A DNA stretch of 64,000 nucleotides from Azorinus chamasolen (taxonomy: Eukaryota; Mollusca; Bivalvia; Cardiida; Solecurtidae): NCBI GenBank assembly GCA_963576725.1, contig OY755238.1, forward strand, positions 25,283,834 to 25,347,833, written 5' to 3'. The notes beneath the pieces were generated by a model that saw only the letters and a list, made by a program, of their open reading frames with translations, was not told the DNA's origin and did not search any database. Shown here piece by piece: positions 9,647-20,014 of the stretch. Positions within the stretch are counted from its first letter, which is position 1, and each line of letters opens with the position of its first letter. The translations under genes and the position numbers were made by a program.

Positions 9647-10801
9647 TTCTATAAAATTATGTTGAAAAATAAAGGAGGAGTTAGTTGCACAAGAAATTGC
9701 TACCCGAAACTATCAAAGGGCAATAACTCCAGAATGAAAAATGATATGAGAGTTATCTCACTGATATGCACAACTACACATCAATATCTATCATTCCTGA
9801 AAGTTTGAAGAAATTATGTTGAAAAATAAAGGAGGAGTTAGTTGCACAAGAAATTGCTACCCGAAACTATCAAAGGGCAATAACTCCAGAATGAAAAATG
9901 ATATGAGAGTTATCTCACTGATATGCACAACTACACATCAGTATCTATCATTCCTGAAAGTTTGAAGAAATTATGTTGAAAAATAAAGGAGGAGTTAGTT
10001 GCACAAGAAATTGCTACCCGAAACTATCAAAGGGCAATAACTCCAGAATGAAAAATGATATGAGAGTTATCTCACTGATATGCACAACTACACATCAGTA
10101 TCTATCATTCCTGAAAGTTTGAAGAAATTATGTTGAAAAATAAAGGAGGAGTTAGTTGCACAAGAAATTGCTACCCGAAACTATCAAAGGGCAATAACTC
10201 CAGAATGAAAAATGATATGAGAGTTATCTCACTGATATGCACAACTACACATCAGTATCTATCATTCCTGAAAGTTTGAAGAAATTATGTTGAAAAATAA
10301 AGGAGGAGTTAGTTGCACAAGAAATTGCTACCCGAAACTATCAAAGGGCAATAACTCCAGAATGAAAAATGATATGAGAGTTATCTCACTGATATGCACA
10401 ACTACACATCAATATCTATCATTCCTGAAAGTTTGAAGAAATTATGTTGAAAAATAAAGGAGGAGTTAGTTGCACAAGAAATTGCTACCCGAAACTATCA
10501 AAGGGCAATAACTCCAGAATGAAAAATGATATGAGAGTTATCTCACTGATATGCACAACTACACATCAGTATCTATCATTCCTGAAAGTTTGAAGAAATT
10601 ATGTTGAAAAATAAAGGAGGAGTTAGTTGCACAAGAAATTGCTACCCGAAACTATCAAAGGGCAATAACTCCAGAATGAAAAATGATATGAGAGTTATCT
10701 CACTGATATGCACAACTACACATCAGTATCTATCATTCCTGAAAGTTTGAAGAAATTATGTTGAAAAATAAAGGAGGAGTTAGTTGCACAAGAAATTGCT
10801 A
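9647..10801. repeat. 157-bp tandem satellite, about 7.4 copies
   Basis: Units start ('tttgaagaaattatg') at 9804, 9961, 10118, 10275, 10432, 10589 and 10746, with a slightly divergent first unit at about 9647. Copies are almost identical; the main variant I see is 'cacatcaat' versus 'cacatcagt'. Each unit includes 'gggcaataactccagaatg'. The period is constant at 157. Such homogeneity indicates recent expansion or gene conversion. Confidence 0.95.
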
Positions 10802-10931
10802 ACGGACGGACGGACGGACATCCTAACAAATGGGTAGTTGTGTGACTTTTTCCTTTGATCTTTTCTTGTGGGACTAGTCCCACAGTAAAACTATTTTTGG
10901 CTCTAACTTTGGAATAGAATGATCTGGAAGC

Positions 10932-10953
10932 TAACCCTAACCCTAACCCTATG
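10932..10953. repeat. Interstitial telomere-like repeat (CCCTAA)n
   Basis: 'ctaaccctaaccctaaccct' gives about three and a half units of the animal telomere motif (TTAGGG on the minus strand). It lies inside the foldback part of the 1.5-kb element, so it probably belongs to the element rather than marking a chromosome end. Confidence 0.8.
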
Positions 10954-11161
10954 TCCCACAACTGGCCAGGTTAATGTCACAAGAATTAAATGGCCAGGTT
11001 AATGTCACAAGAGATGGCCAGGTTAATGATTTTACTTGTGCAACTAGTTAGAAAAAGTCACACAACTACCCTTTGGTGAGTGCGGACGGACGGACAGACG
11101 GACGGACGACATGCGCCATACCATAATACGTCCCTTCGGGCGTATAAAAAGTCAACTTTAA

Positions 11162-11390
11162 CCCTCTCCTCCATGAACATTCATGTAAGAATACTGTTAG
11201 CTTAATTTGTTATAATAGCAAATGGACACAATTCTTGTTTGGCCATGTTGACACTGTTGAAGCATAAATACATTATATGATTAGCAAACAGCTAGAGCAG
11301 ACCCTGATCAGACAGCTCCTATAGGAGCCATCTGATCTGGGTCTACTCTGTTTGCAAAAGTGTAGAAAGGTACATTTATGGAGTAATGGG
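11162..11390. mobile_element. TTAA hairpin MITE, 229 bp
   Basis: TTAA at 11158-11161 and 11391-11394. It contains the near-perfect palindrome with core 'cagctcctataggagc' at about 11295-11355. Confidence 0.72.
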
Positions 11391-11409
11391 TTAAGTCGTT
11401 ACGGGTTAA

Positions 11410-11853
11410 CTCCAAGAGTATTCATGTAAGAAATGATGGTATAAAAAATATCAATTAGTTTTTAGCAATTTCTTTTTTATGTTATAGGAACGCAGAAAGA
11501 TTTGGCCGTGGTAGAAACCACATGTAGAATCAGGGTCCATGCTTATAAAAACCTTTTAGTTGAGTCTGAGTTCGTTCTCAAGCTTTTGATTGGTCAGATT
11601 TGAGTACTCAAGCTTTTGATTGGTCAGATTTGAGCCAAAGGCTCAAATCTGACCAATCAAAAACTTGTGAACGAACTCAGACTCAACTAAAAGTTTTATA
11701 AGCATGAATACAGATCTGTATCATTCAATAAGCACACCAAGCATTCCAAGCAGATCCTGATCAGATGTCTTCAGCAGAATCTGTCAAATCTGGGACTGCA
11801 TGCTCTGTTTGCCAAGGCTATAAAAGGCATATGTATGTCTATGGAGTAAAGGG
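11410..11853. mobile_element. TTAA hairpin MITE carrying a nested foldback
   Basis: TTAA at 11406-11409 and 11854-11857; it ends 'ggagtaaaggg'. The hairpin half is at 11745-11815. A 155-bp palindrome (11552-11706) interrupts the left half. The right TTAA also starts the next element. Confidence 0.7.
11552..11706. repeat. 155-bp foldback repeat
   Basis: 'atgcttataaaaaccttttagttgag...' is mirrored by '...ctcaactaaaagttttataagcat'. The centre holds the repeated 'caagcttttgattggtcaga' and its inverse. The near-palindromic structure looks like an insertion in the surrounding TTAA element. Confidence 0.75.
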
Positions 11854-11857
11854 TTAA

Positions 11858-12097
11858 CTCTTTCCATGTTCTATATCTATTCCAAATTTCAATACCTACA
11901 GAATATTCATGGACAAAATAGTTACAATGAAATATGGAAGGTCGAACATTGTAGCCATTTTAGAAAGTAAAGAAACAGATCTTTCAAATTCCACTAGCAA
12001 ACAGAGCAGACCCTGATCAGACGGCTGCTATAGGAGCCATCTGATCTGGGTCTACTGTTTGCAAATGCGTGAAAACGCATTTATATGAGGGAAAGGG
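11858..12097. mobile_element. TTAA hairpin MITE, 240 bp
   Basis: It begins CTCTTTCCATG right after the shared TTAA (11854-11857) and ends 'gggaaaggg' before TTAA 12098-12101. The hairpin is 'gcaaacagagcagac' / 'gtctactgtttgc'. Confidence 0.7.
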
Positions 12098-12221
12098 TTA
12101 AGCATTTGAAGCAGATCACAACGCAAGTAAATGACAGTCATTTGCAAAGAGTTACACTAGCCAGATACTAATCATGGTAAACAAATGTCATCATTTTGTT
12201 AGAACATGCATCTAAACTTAC

Positions 12222-12429
12222 AAGATCCCTCTCTGACTTTGTCATCTTCTTTTTCCTGCCCTTCTTCTTCTTTTTCCCTTTACCTCCTTTTGCACTTGAT
12301 GCATTATTTTCTTGTAGGAGTCCGGATATTCCTGCATCAGTTCCGTCCGCTGCCACTAATGTTCCAGGATCTGCCGGCTCATTTCCCACATTCTTGTCAT
12401 CTTTAGCAGATTTTGGTGTTTTCTTTGAT
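12222..12429 (-). CDS. Exon of the EF-hand protein gene (Lys-rich segment)
   Basis: Acceptor 'tttgttgcag' (at 12430) and donor 'gtaagttt' bound a 208-base exon. The frame translates as a polar stretch (SKKTPKSAKDDKNVGNEPAD...), then a poly-basic run (KGGKGKKKKKGRKKK) and TKSERDL. The exon ends on a codon boundary, matching phase 0 of the next exon. The basic run could be a nuclear or microtubule-binding patch; that is inference. Upstream exons must lie beyond 12.43 kb on the minus strand, but I found no convincing one before the window end. A +strand ORF over the same bases is a shadow. Confidence 0.82.
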
Positions 12430-12640
12430 CTGCAACAAAATGTCTCACATACAGCAGCATCTCTTTAACACTTTATAAATATGAATACACTAAAAGCATC
12501 GATCATCTGAACACTCAAATACCTATCATTATCAATCTTTAACTCATTCTCGCATAGGTTATTTTGAGATCCTACATCTTTGAATAAATCTACCGAAAAG
12601 GAGCATTAACTAGAGAAAAGGAAAATGTTAGAATTGTGTA

Positions 12641-12716
12641 GTTATGAAACCATTGTGATAAATAGAGAATTTGCTCCATAGGAGCAAATGCTGTATTTAT
12701 CACAATGGTTTCACAA
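12641..12716. repeat. Hairpin repeat 'gaaaccattgtgat...atcacaatggtttc'
   Basis: Arms 'gaaaccattgtgataaatag' and 'tttatcacaatggtttc' surround 'tttgctccataggagcaaa'. Two more copies lie in tandem at 45464-45665, so this is a dispersed hairpin family. A partial CAGTAAAACC element follows at 12778-12884. Confidence 0.75.
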
Positions 12717-13209
12717 AGTGACTTTTACAGAAGCATCAAAAGGTGTCAATATGCAGAAATGGGTTAAGACAGGTGGTAGCTTAATGCTGGATGAAAGTCA
12801 TGCAGAAAGCTCCTGTCGGAGCTGCCTGAAGGGGTCTAAATTCTTCGATAATAGAATTCTAAGTAATGAGGTTTTACTGTATTTACACATTTGCAAATAG
12901 AGTCAACTAGATCAGACAGATGCTGTAGAATCTATCATTATTTCTTACAGGCATATATTCCATACCTGTTCATTGACCAGCACATTGCTACATGTACATT
13001 GTATTTAGATATAAAAGTATTTCTTGATGGATAAAGGGGGATGATTGTGCTGGAAGGTGAGTGCTCAGCTATGATACCAGTAGTATCCAGAGTTCCCCAA
13101 GACTTTATTTTCAGTCTGTTATTGTTCCTTGATTGTATTTATTAAAGACTTGCCAAAAAGTATAACATCGCAAATTATTGGCTAATACACACTTGCATCT
13201 TATCCATCA

Positions 13210-13830
13210 CAGACCAAATTAACAGACTGGCAACAAGATCTTGCAGGAAACCCTTGTCAGACTTCAACAATGGTTACAGACATGGTACATGAGTTTTAAT
13301 AAACCCAAGTGTCAGCTATAGGCAAGAAACCCCCTTTCCACTCAATGCATTCTTCACAGACTGGTGCTTAAGTCAAGAATTAGTCTTGTCCAGTCAGATA
13401 ACATGTCATGGAATTTGCAGTCATAAAGGCAAATAACACTCATAACTTTTCTGAAAAGGAATCTAAAAACTGCTCCCAAGATTCAGAAACTGTCTTATAA
13501 ATCTCTAGCCATTAATTTTCAGCTGGATTAAAGCCAGCAGTCTCAATTCAAACAGGATTTAAACAGGATTGAAATTTCCAGTGACATGCCGTTCAGTGGA
13601 AATCAGATGTCTATTCTAGGCAATCTAGTGTCTTATCTATGCTAGAAAGGTTGGGTTGGAGGAAATCTGATGCCAGCCATTGTCTCTGTTAACATGATTA
13701 TCCATGGGCTCAAATTTAAGCTGCCCTGATGCTAGATTATAAAGTTTTGTGTCTAGATCGCGAATTTGTCACTCATTAATACTCAAGACAGATTCACACT
13801 GGAATCAACTGCATTTTAAAGTATTGTTTT
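13210..13830 (+). pseudogene. LINE (jockey-like) reverse-transcriptase C-terminal remnant
   Basis: Frame fragments read ...LQQWLQTWYMSFNKPKCQL, MSWN, TFLKRNLKTAPKIQKLSYKS and later MLERLGWRKSDA. These are typical of the region after the catalytic FADD box in jockey-group LINE reverse transcriptases. Multiple stops and frameshifts are present. Neither the catalytic core nor an endonuclease domain is visible. A decayed, 5'-truncated copy. Confidence 0.75.
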
Positions 13831-14148
13831 CTTATGGCTGTTGTTCAAAATGAAATGCTTTAATAATTCTGAGGATATTGTGTTAATTGTCAAGGAACCT
13901 TGACTAGTTCAGGTTCACTGTCAGCATCCGATGATAGTCAATCAGAAACATTCGATCTTGCAGTGATGTTTTAACACATTTTTATAAATTGCATGCTGAT
14001 TCACCATGTGTTTTCAAAGTTATCCTTAAGGGTGTGAAGCAGCATATACAAAGGAATATATTTGGAACTGAAATCTAGTCTACACCAATGACTGATTGAT
14101 AGTATATATCTGTGTAATGTTTGAAAGTTTAAATGTGTAAAATATTAA

Positions 14149-14546
14149 CCATTTCTTTCATAGAGATGCCCTTGCAAATAGAATAGACCCATATCAGACG
14201 GCTCCTTTAACCCTAACAACGCTGACTTTTCAAATGGACTATTCCAAAATTCAAACAGGCCAAGCTTATGGTGAATATTTAGAGATTTTTCTAAAGAAAA
14301 ATGTAACATGACAAACAGTGCAGACCCTGATGAGAGGGCTTCTCTAAGAGCCCTCTCATCTGAGTCTACACTGTTTGCAGAGGACATCATTGACTCGTGT
14401 CCCACATTGTAAGGGTTAAGGCCATCTGATCAGGGCTTATAAAATAATATAGATCTGATTTGTCAGTTTCTGCCATGGCAAAAAATTTACATCGCTCATG
14501 ATGCCAGTATAAAAATCCAGCTCATAAATATTCATGAGGTAAAGGG
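14149..14546. mobile_element. TTAA hairpin MITE interrupted by a second TTAA MITE
   Basis: The outer TTAA copies are at 14145-14148 and 14547-14550. The left half stops at '...cagacggctcct' and the right half resumes with 'ggccatctgatcaggg', which restores the family hairpin when the insert plus one TTAA is removed. Confidence 0.85.
14211..14415. mobile_element. Intact 205-bp TTAA MITE, subtype CCCTAACAACG/TTGTAAGGG
   Basis: It is flanked exactly by TTAA (14207-14210, 14416-14419), with ends CCCTAACAACG and '...cattgtaaggg'. It is inserted in the loop of another family member. TTAA plus CCCT ends is diagnostic for piggyBac-type insertion; no transposase is present here. The hairpin is 'gacaaacagtgcagac' / 'gtctacactgtttgc'. 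Confidence 0.88.
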
Positions 14547-14639
14547 TTAATTGTTAACATGTTGATCTTTATACAAGGACATGTGCAGGGAACAGCAGAG
14601 CTCCAGATAAGATGTGTAATTTAAACATTTTCAAGAATA

Positions 14640-14880
14640 ACTCCTTTATTTCTCCACCAAAATCTATACTGTTACCACCACTGGGCACCGTCACAATGAA
14701 TAATTATGAACCTTGACAGAAAAAAAATGTATGAACACTATATATCTAGTGTTCATACATTTTTTTCTGTCGAGGTTCATCATTATTCATTGTGACAATG
14801 TCCTGTGGTTACCACTCTTTAGAATTGTCTCTTCGATATGATTCTAAAGAGTGATCACAGTATAGGGTTTGGTGAAGAAA
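14640..14880. repeat. Hairpin-family copy 'tttctccac...' with nested 129-bp element
   Basis: It is homologous to 944-1043. The left arm stops at 'ctatact' and resumes with 'gttaccactctttagaattg', consistent with an insertion carrying an 8-bp duplication. Confidence 0.75.
14679..14807. mobile_element. 129-bp palindromic element, ends CACWGGG, 8-bp target duplication GTTACCAC
   Basis: GTTACCAC occurs at 14671-14678 and 14808-14815. The insert is almost entirely inverted repeat ('accgtcacaatgaataatta' against '...cattattcattgtgac'). Its ends match the 1071-bp foldback element at 48147-49217, of which it is an internally deleted form. An 8-bp duplication fits hAT- or P-type transposition. Confidence 0.85.
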
Positions 14881-15083
14881 TGACAATATTTTAGTATTTG
14901 GGTACGTACCCTTATCTGTAGATCTGGAACAACAGACTGACAAACTAATCAATTGGATCAAAATTAAATCTTATGCTCTATTTGTTGCCTGTAGAGTTAC
15001 TTTGTAGGTTGAATGTTCCAATCATTACTGTTTGAATTAAATAAAAAAAGCACACACTTGGGGCAGTACTATGGTTCATGTAA

Positions 15084-15440
15084 GTGATTTTCACCTATGC
15101 ACATAACACACACACTGATTTCAATATAGCACCGTTTGTCAGACTCTTCCCAATCATGGCGATGAATGATTGCTCGAGCGTATTATGTATATGTAGAATA
15201 TACAGTGGTTATGTGGAACAGCTTGCCAGCATCTGCAGTAATGCAGCCAGATCTAGAGGGGTTCAAGTCAGTATTATCCCCCTCTCTTATCTCAAACCGC
15301 CCCTGAAGATCTGGAATCAATTTTATTACTGTGATTGTTAATTTTGTAAGTTTATGTCGGTCAATAGCTATACATAGCTAATGTTTACATGTTGTAATTG
15401 TCAAACCGACTCTAAATAAAATTTGAATCTGAATCTGTTT
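15084..15440 (+). pseudogene. 3' end of a LINE with TGAATC tail
   Basis: One frame reads MWNSLPASAV...DLEGFKSVLS, the usual last residues of CR1/jockey-like LINE ORF2. About 110 bases of 3' UTR follow, ending 'taaataaaatttgaatctgaatctg'. The terminal short repeat is typical of such LINEs. 5'-truncated. It is probably unrelated to the remnant at 13210. Confidence 0.78.
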
Positions 15441-16376
15441 TACACGATTTTAATCCTCACCTTGTTTTAACACTATCTCACTATACCCTTTCTCTCTATC
15501 CCACTTTCACAACTTTTATTCTCGCACGACCTGCACCTTTTCATGTCAGTAATTAGATGCGATATCGTAGCTGTAAGACTGATAATGACTAACGTCCAGT
15601 TTACATAAGGAAAAAAAGCTACGTTATCGTATCTAGTCAGTAATACGCGAAAGCGGAGTCAGACATTATGCAAAGATAGATATATAGAATAGCATTCAAC
15701 CACGAAAACAGATGATAATTCATTTTTGAATGTCGTGTGGCTTTAGACTGATACAGTTTACTAAATAGAATTAGAAACTGTTTCTCAGTTTATCTTATGA
15801 AATCATAACTTTTCATTTAAACCGCAAATATATTACTTTTTCTTCCCACTTTTTTTCTTTGGCATTTTTGTGTCGGACTTTGTTTACAGTTTCCAGGAAA
15901 TGATTGTTGCGCATGCGCCGCATTCAAGAGCCACTTCAATGGGAGGTAACCTCAGTCTGCATAACCTCAACCTCCAACACAGTTATCTCCCCTAATCGCT
16001 GTTTTCTGTTAAATAAACTGGAATGGAGAAGATAAATGATATATGTTTGAATGAAATTTATTGAAGGAAAACATAAGTATAGTTCTTTATCACATTTTCA
16101 TACTTTTATAACTTTCTTTTTATTATTTTCTTTTTCACTTTTATCATTCCTGCGAAATACGCCAGCAGCCAAAACTAAACACGACTATGAATGATGAAAA
16201 ACACAATGAAGAATGATAACAGAGATATTTGAATGAAAAATAAGCTTGCGTGACAGTCAATGATTTGGACTATCTGCAGCAGGTGACTGTGAAGTGGAAG
16301 AAGGTCTGAAATGTCGACACAGCGCCAAGAAGATAGTGCAGCCTAGCTGACAGTAATAAAGATATCAATTGTTTTT
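15441..16376. other. Intergenic stretch with no feature recognised
   Basis: AT-rich sequence with no convincing ORF, RNA gene or clear repeat boundary. A CpG-containing part at 15840-16010 ('gcgcatgcgccgcattc') is mildly different in composition, but I cannot assign it. Confidence 0.5.
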
Positions 16377-16875
16377 AGCTCATCAGAGCACAGACTTTTG
16401 TGATGTCCGTCGTCCGTCGGCGTGCTTCGTCAACAATTTGAATATTTAAAATCTCCTCCTCTGAATCTACAGGATTCTCAACTTTCATCTTTGGCACATG
16501 TGGCATCATATTCAGGTCCTCTACAAAAGTTATATAAATTATGCCCCTGGGGTCAAAATTCGCCCCGCCCCAGGGGTGCATTGTTTTCAATAGAAACATA
16601 TCTAGTAAACCTTTGAAAATCTTCCCTGATGAAACTGGAAGGTTCTCAGCTTTCATAATTGGCACATATCATATTATGTTCAGGTATCATGTTCAGGTCT
16701 CTATACAAAAGTTATATAAATTATGCCACTGGGGTTAAAATTGGCCCCGTCCCAGGGGTGGTCAGTTTTCAATAGAAACATAGTGAAAACTTTGAAAATC
16801 TTCGCCTCTGAAATTGGAAGTTTCTCAGCTTTCATACATTTGGCACATAGCATCATGTGTTTAGGTACTTTTACA
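16377..16875 (+). mobile_element. Helitron-like 5' fragment with about 2.5 minisatellite units
   Basis: It begins 'agctcatcagagcacagac ... gtccgtcgtccgtcggcg', followed by units of about 165-180 bases ('aaaatcttcscctctgaa...ggcacat...caaaagttatataaattatg...ggcccc...gttttcaatagaaacat'). The architecture is like the fuller element at 59036-60590. It is cut by the LTR that starts at 16876. Confidence 0.5.
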
Positions 16876-17091
16876 TGTTCATAACTGTATTAAGGTAGAC
16901 AACTCTGTTAACCATTGCATACTTATAATACATAGTAACACTTGATTAATGCTCTTGACCAATTACATTGTTCTTTCAAATACTTTAGTTCTTGTTAAGA
17001 TACACTACAATAAGTATCAAACATCTAAGAAGACTCCGTTATCAAAACGTCAAATATCTACCCACGAAGTACAATAGATACATTAAAACCA
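16876..17091 (+). mobile_element. Candidate 5' LTR of a gypsy element, with tRNA-Leu-like PBS just after it
   Basis: The segment starts TGTTCATAACTG and ends 'aaaacca'. At 17097 follows TGGTGTCAGAGTGG, which resembles a primer-binding site complementary to the 3' end of tRNA-Leu. Gag begins 140 bases later. No matching 3' LTR is present, so the boundaries rest on TG...CA and the PBS. Confidence 0.5.
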
Positions 17092-17234
17092 TAAAATGGT
17101 GTCAGAGTGGTGCTTATGTGAATGATACATGGAGTAACGCATTTAAATACTCAAAGGATTATTTAATTTGAAATCATTCTGCGGACAGTTTTGATTTTGT
17201 ACACTGAGCAAGTGAAACGTTCCATTATAACAAG

Positions 17235-17760
17235 ATGGATCAAAATACAGGACAAAACCCTAGAATGGACTGGGATGCAAAGGATCTATCCACTGATTTT
17301 AAGAGATTCAAGGAACATGCAGAATTCATGTTTGGTGGCCCTTTGGACAAACAATCTGAAGAAGTGAAATGTAATTATTTCATGATATGGATTGGAGAAA
17401 AGGGGCGAGAGATATTCTCAACATGGGGCATATCTGATGACGACAAGAAGCAGCTGCGAACATTTATGAATGGGTTTGAAGCGTACTGCAAACCCAAGAA
17501 GAATTTGCTGTACAACAGATATAAATTCAAGTCAAGAACTCAGTTTGAAGGGGAGACATTTGAGCAATTTGTAACTGAGCTCAAACTGTTAATTAGAGAC
17601 TGCGGATACCCACCTGAGCTACAAGAGGTTTTGATCCGTGACCACATTGTCTTCGGAATTCAGTCAAAACAATCCATGAGAAGTTAATCCGTGAAGGCTC
17701 TGATCTAACATCGGAGACCTAGCTAGGACACACGAGCTGAACCAGGAATAGTGCAAAGCA
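17235..17760 (+). pseudogene. Ty3/gypsy gag (capsid), frameshifted
   Basis: The start ATG at 17235 gives MDQNTGQNPRMDWDAKDLST, followed by a capsid-like helical region (...FKRFKEHAEFMFGG, WIGEKGREIFSTWG, YNRYKFKSRTQFEGETFEQF, LKLLIRDCGYPPELQEVLIR). This is the pattern of gypsy gag proteins of the K02A2.6-like group common in invertebrates. The ORF stops at 17687. The expected continuation (IHEKLIREGSD, then a helix ending THELNQ) is found in other frames with an extra TAG, so at least two frameshifts and a stop separate it from the nucleocapsid. It forms the structural shell of the retroelement particle. Confidence 0.85.
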
Positions 17761-18294
17761 ATGGACCAAACAACATCGGTGAGTGATCTTAAGCAGCAAA
17801 GGCGACAACACAATGCCAGACATCCAATTCCACCAAGCCAGACGTTTAAAGGGTCAAACCAGAGACAATACTGTGACAATTGTGGACAATATAATGACAA
17901 GAGCAAGTGCCCTGCCAAAGGTCTTAAGTGTCTTTATTGTGCCAAATTGAACCATTTTGCAAAGATGTGTAGGACTAAAGCCCAAGACTCAAAGCAAAGG
18001 ATCAATGAGGTAAATCACAATTCGCTTGATCTTGATTGTTCAGAATTATTTGTAAGTTCAGTTGAACATGACACTAGATTGAATCAGGCTTTTGTCCACA
18101 TTGGTATTGGCAACAAAACTTTGCGAATGAAACTAGACACAGGGGCTCAAGTAAATGTCATACCCAAATCATGTTTCATGTCTTTAGGCACTAAGGGACC
18201 GCTTCAGAACTCAAACAAGCGTCTCACAGCTTATGGAGGCAATGCCATCAATGTTGCGGGTCACAAAAAAACTCACATGTTTATACAAAAATAA
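17761..18294 (+). pseudogene. Gypsy nucleocapsid zinc knuckles and aspartic protease
   Basis: The frame shows two CCHC-type fingers, CDNCGQYNDKSKCPAKG (CxxC...C, imperfect) and CLYCAKLNHFAKMC (CxxCx4HxxxxC, good), at about residues 40-70. A retropepsin core follows, with catalytic KLDTGAQVNVIP near residue 128 (DTGA in place of DTGS). It ends early at a TAA after ...GHKKTHMFIQK. It processes and packages the retroelement RNA in intact relatives; here it is out of frame with gag and truncated. Confidence 0.85.
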
Positions 18295-18336
18295 GACTTC
18301 TCATGCAGAATTCTATGTTGTAGACTCGCCTAAAAC

Positions 18337-18757
18337 ATGCCAATTCTAGGTCTGGAAACCTGTCTTTCCTTGGGGCTAGTAAATCTTATAATGTCTGTCG
18401 ACTCAAATGCACCTTTAACTAAGGTAAACGTACTGACAGACTATGCTGACGTCTTTGACGGCATATATAGGACTGTTACCTGGACAGAGCGAAATGCGCA
18501 TCAAAGTCGTCAACCCTCCCCGTAAAGTGCCATTGGCAATACGGGATAAACTGAAGAGCGAGCTTGATAGAATGGAGAATTTGCAAAATATCAGCAAGGT
18601 CACAGAACCTACAGAATGGGTTAACAGTCTTGTTACTGTTCAAAAGGCAGACGGGTCATGGAGACTATGACTTGATCCAAAAGACTTGAATCATGCAATA
18701 CTGAAACCGCATTATCCAAGCAAAACAATTGACGACATTCTCCCTTATACATGAACG
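18337..18757 (+). pseudogene. Start of gypsy reverse transcriptase, truncated
   Basis: Frame fragments give ...PILGLETCLSLGLV, VLTDYADVFDGI, then after a frameshift VNPPRKVPLAIRDKLKSELD and TEPTEWVNSLVTVQKADGSW, the standard N-terminal fingers of gypsy RT. An in-frame TGA replaces the Cys/Arg codon before LDPKDLNHAI. Similarity ends at about 18757 (...KTIDDILP), before the catalytic YxDD, so the copy is inactive. Confidence 0.85.
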
Positions 18758-20010
18758 TATACGTAAATATATATTATTCACTGGATATAATTCATGTTGT
18801 TTGTACTCTAAAAGGAGTCCTTAACTGAACTGGAGTCAGTCAGTACTGGCGATAGTACAGACGACAAGCTACCCACTAATGGTGACCATAACCTAGACTC
18901 TCATTTATGGTCATTTAAAGCAGCAATTCAATTCACCAAGGACAATCTGCTCACAGTTTGGTTAGAAAACATAATGCACGAAGTATTCAATAACAGAACA
19001 GAAAAAAATCTTTATTTACACACAGGTAAACAAGTATACAACATGGGGACATTAAATTTATTCATTTCTGTTTCGAAATTGTAAAGCAAAATCTTTGGTA
19101 CGGAGTGATCTCCGTGCAAGTTGTTAGTTGAAATGACATCGATACCGTGACTGACTTCAAGTCGATAATAAACTAAAACATTTATTTATACAGCGTAATT
19201 TGTAGGATGTTTACTCTTAAGTGTGCGTACGTTATTTCTTAAAACTAGCTTTAAATCGGCATTAAACCAAAATGAAATACATTGGAATGCGCATTTATCT
19301 TCCGAAATGTTTTATTCATCGTACCTCGGCTGTTACCGTTGATAATCATTCTGGAGCAGTACTGACTAAATGTTTTATTAGTCCTGACCATAGGAGAAAT
19401 TAGGATTATTTATTTTATAATTTTTTTATTTTCAAAATGTAAACAATTCACTAGGGATAAAATAAATGTCGACCTATTTCCAACTATACAGCATTGTATT
19501 ATTTCCATGCATACTGTTATTATACTTATCAACCAAAACTTACATTTCAATAATGTTCTCAGAATTCTTAATAAATCAGCCCTCCTACCAGTGAAATTCC
19601 ACGGAAAGCGTTCCATATAGACGCGAAGGCTTCATGCTATCGCGCCGATTATAGCTATTGTAGCCGTCTATAGTATTTATATAAATTTATGACATCATCA
19701 TCCCACTCACCTTTGAATAGTTGCTAATCAGAAGACAATGGAACAAAGGGATTTTATGCGGTCTTCAAGGGCCCAGAGCATCTAGGTCGCTTCTATCAAT
19801 GACAAACTCAAGGAGTTTTCTATATTACTTTTGACAATCATTAAGCTAACGATCAACGAATATGATATTGTATTCAATAATTCATTTCGATTTGGATCTT
19901 TATTCCATGAATATTCATATAGAAACTAATTATGTATGAATTTTAATTAGCTTAATCTTTCCAGTTCCCTCTCACTGTTATTTTGAAAGTATTGCCCTTG
20001 ATTAGTTAAA
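18758..20010. other. Intergenic, mostly unassigned
   Basis: No coding signal. A piece of TTAA-family MITE ('ccatgaatattcatatag...ttttaattag') is at about 19908-19960. The segment 19990-20015 is shared in inverted orientation with about 37735-37775. The rest is AT-rich single-copy-looking sequence. Confidence 0.5.
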
Positions 20011-20014
20011 ATGA

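Larger units (their letters stand above)
9618..11150. mobile_element. 1.5-kb repeat element bounded by 'atacgcccgaagg' / 'ccttcgggcgtat'
   Basis: The left boundary 'caatatacgcccgaagg' and right boundary 'cccttcgggcgtataaaaag' are inverted. Inside are the 157-bp satellite, two GGAC-rich runs (10802-10820, 11081-11109), a foldback ('gggtagttgtgtgac' at 10831 against 'gtcacacaactaccc' at 11057), three tandem 'atggccaggttaatg' motifs and short telomere-like repeats. No protein coding is seen. It resembles Helitron-like or other satellite-carrying nonautonomous elements, but the class is not settled. Confidence 0.55.

Noticed and set aside
9804..10801. Regular direct repeats suggestive of a CRISPR array
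   Set aside because: The whole 157-bp unit repeats with no unique spacers, and the sequence is animal; it is a tandem satellite.
10932..10953. Chromosome end marked by CCCTAA repeats
   Set aside because: Only about 3.5 units inside a mobile element with sequence on both sides.
12196..12468. Plus-strand hydrophobic ORF (FFFLPFFFFF...)
   Set aside because: It is the complement of the Lys-rich exon, whose splice phases fit the EF-hand gene.
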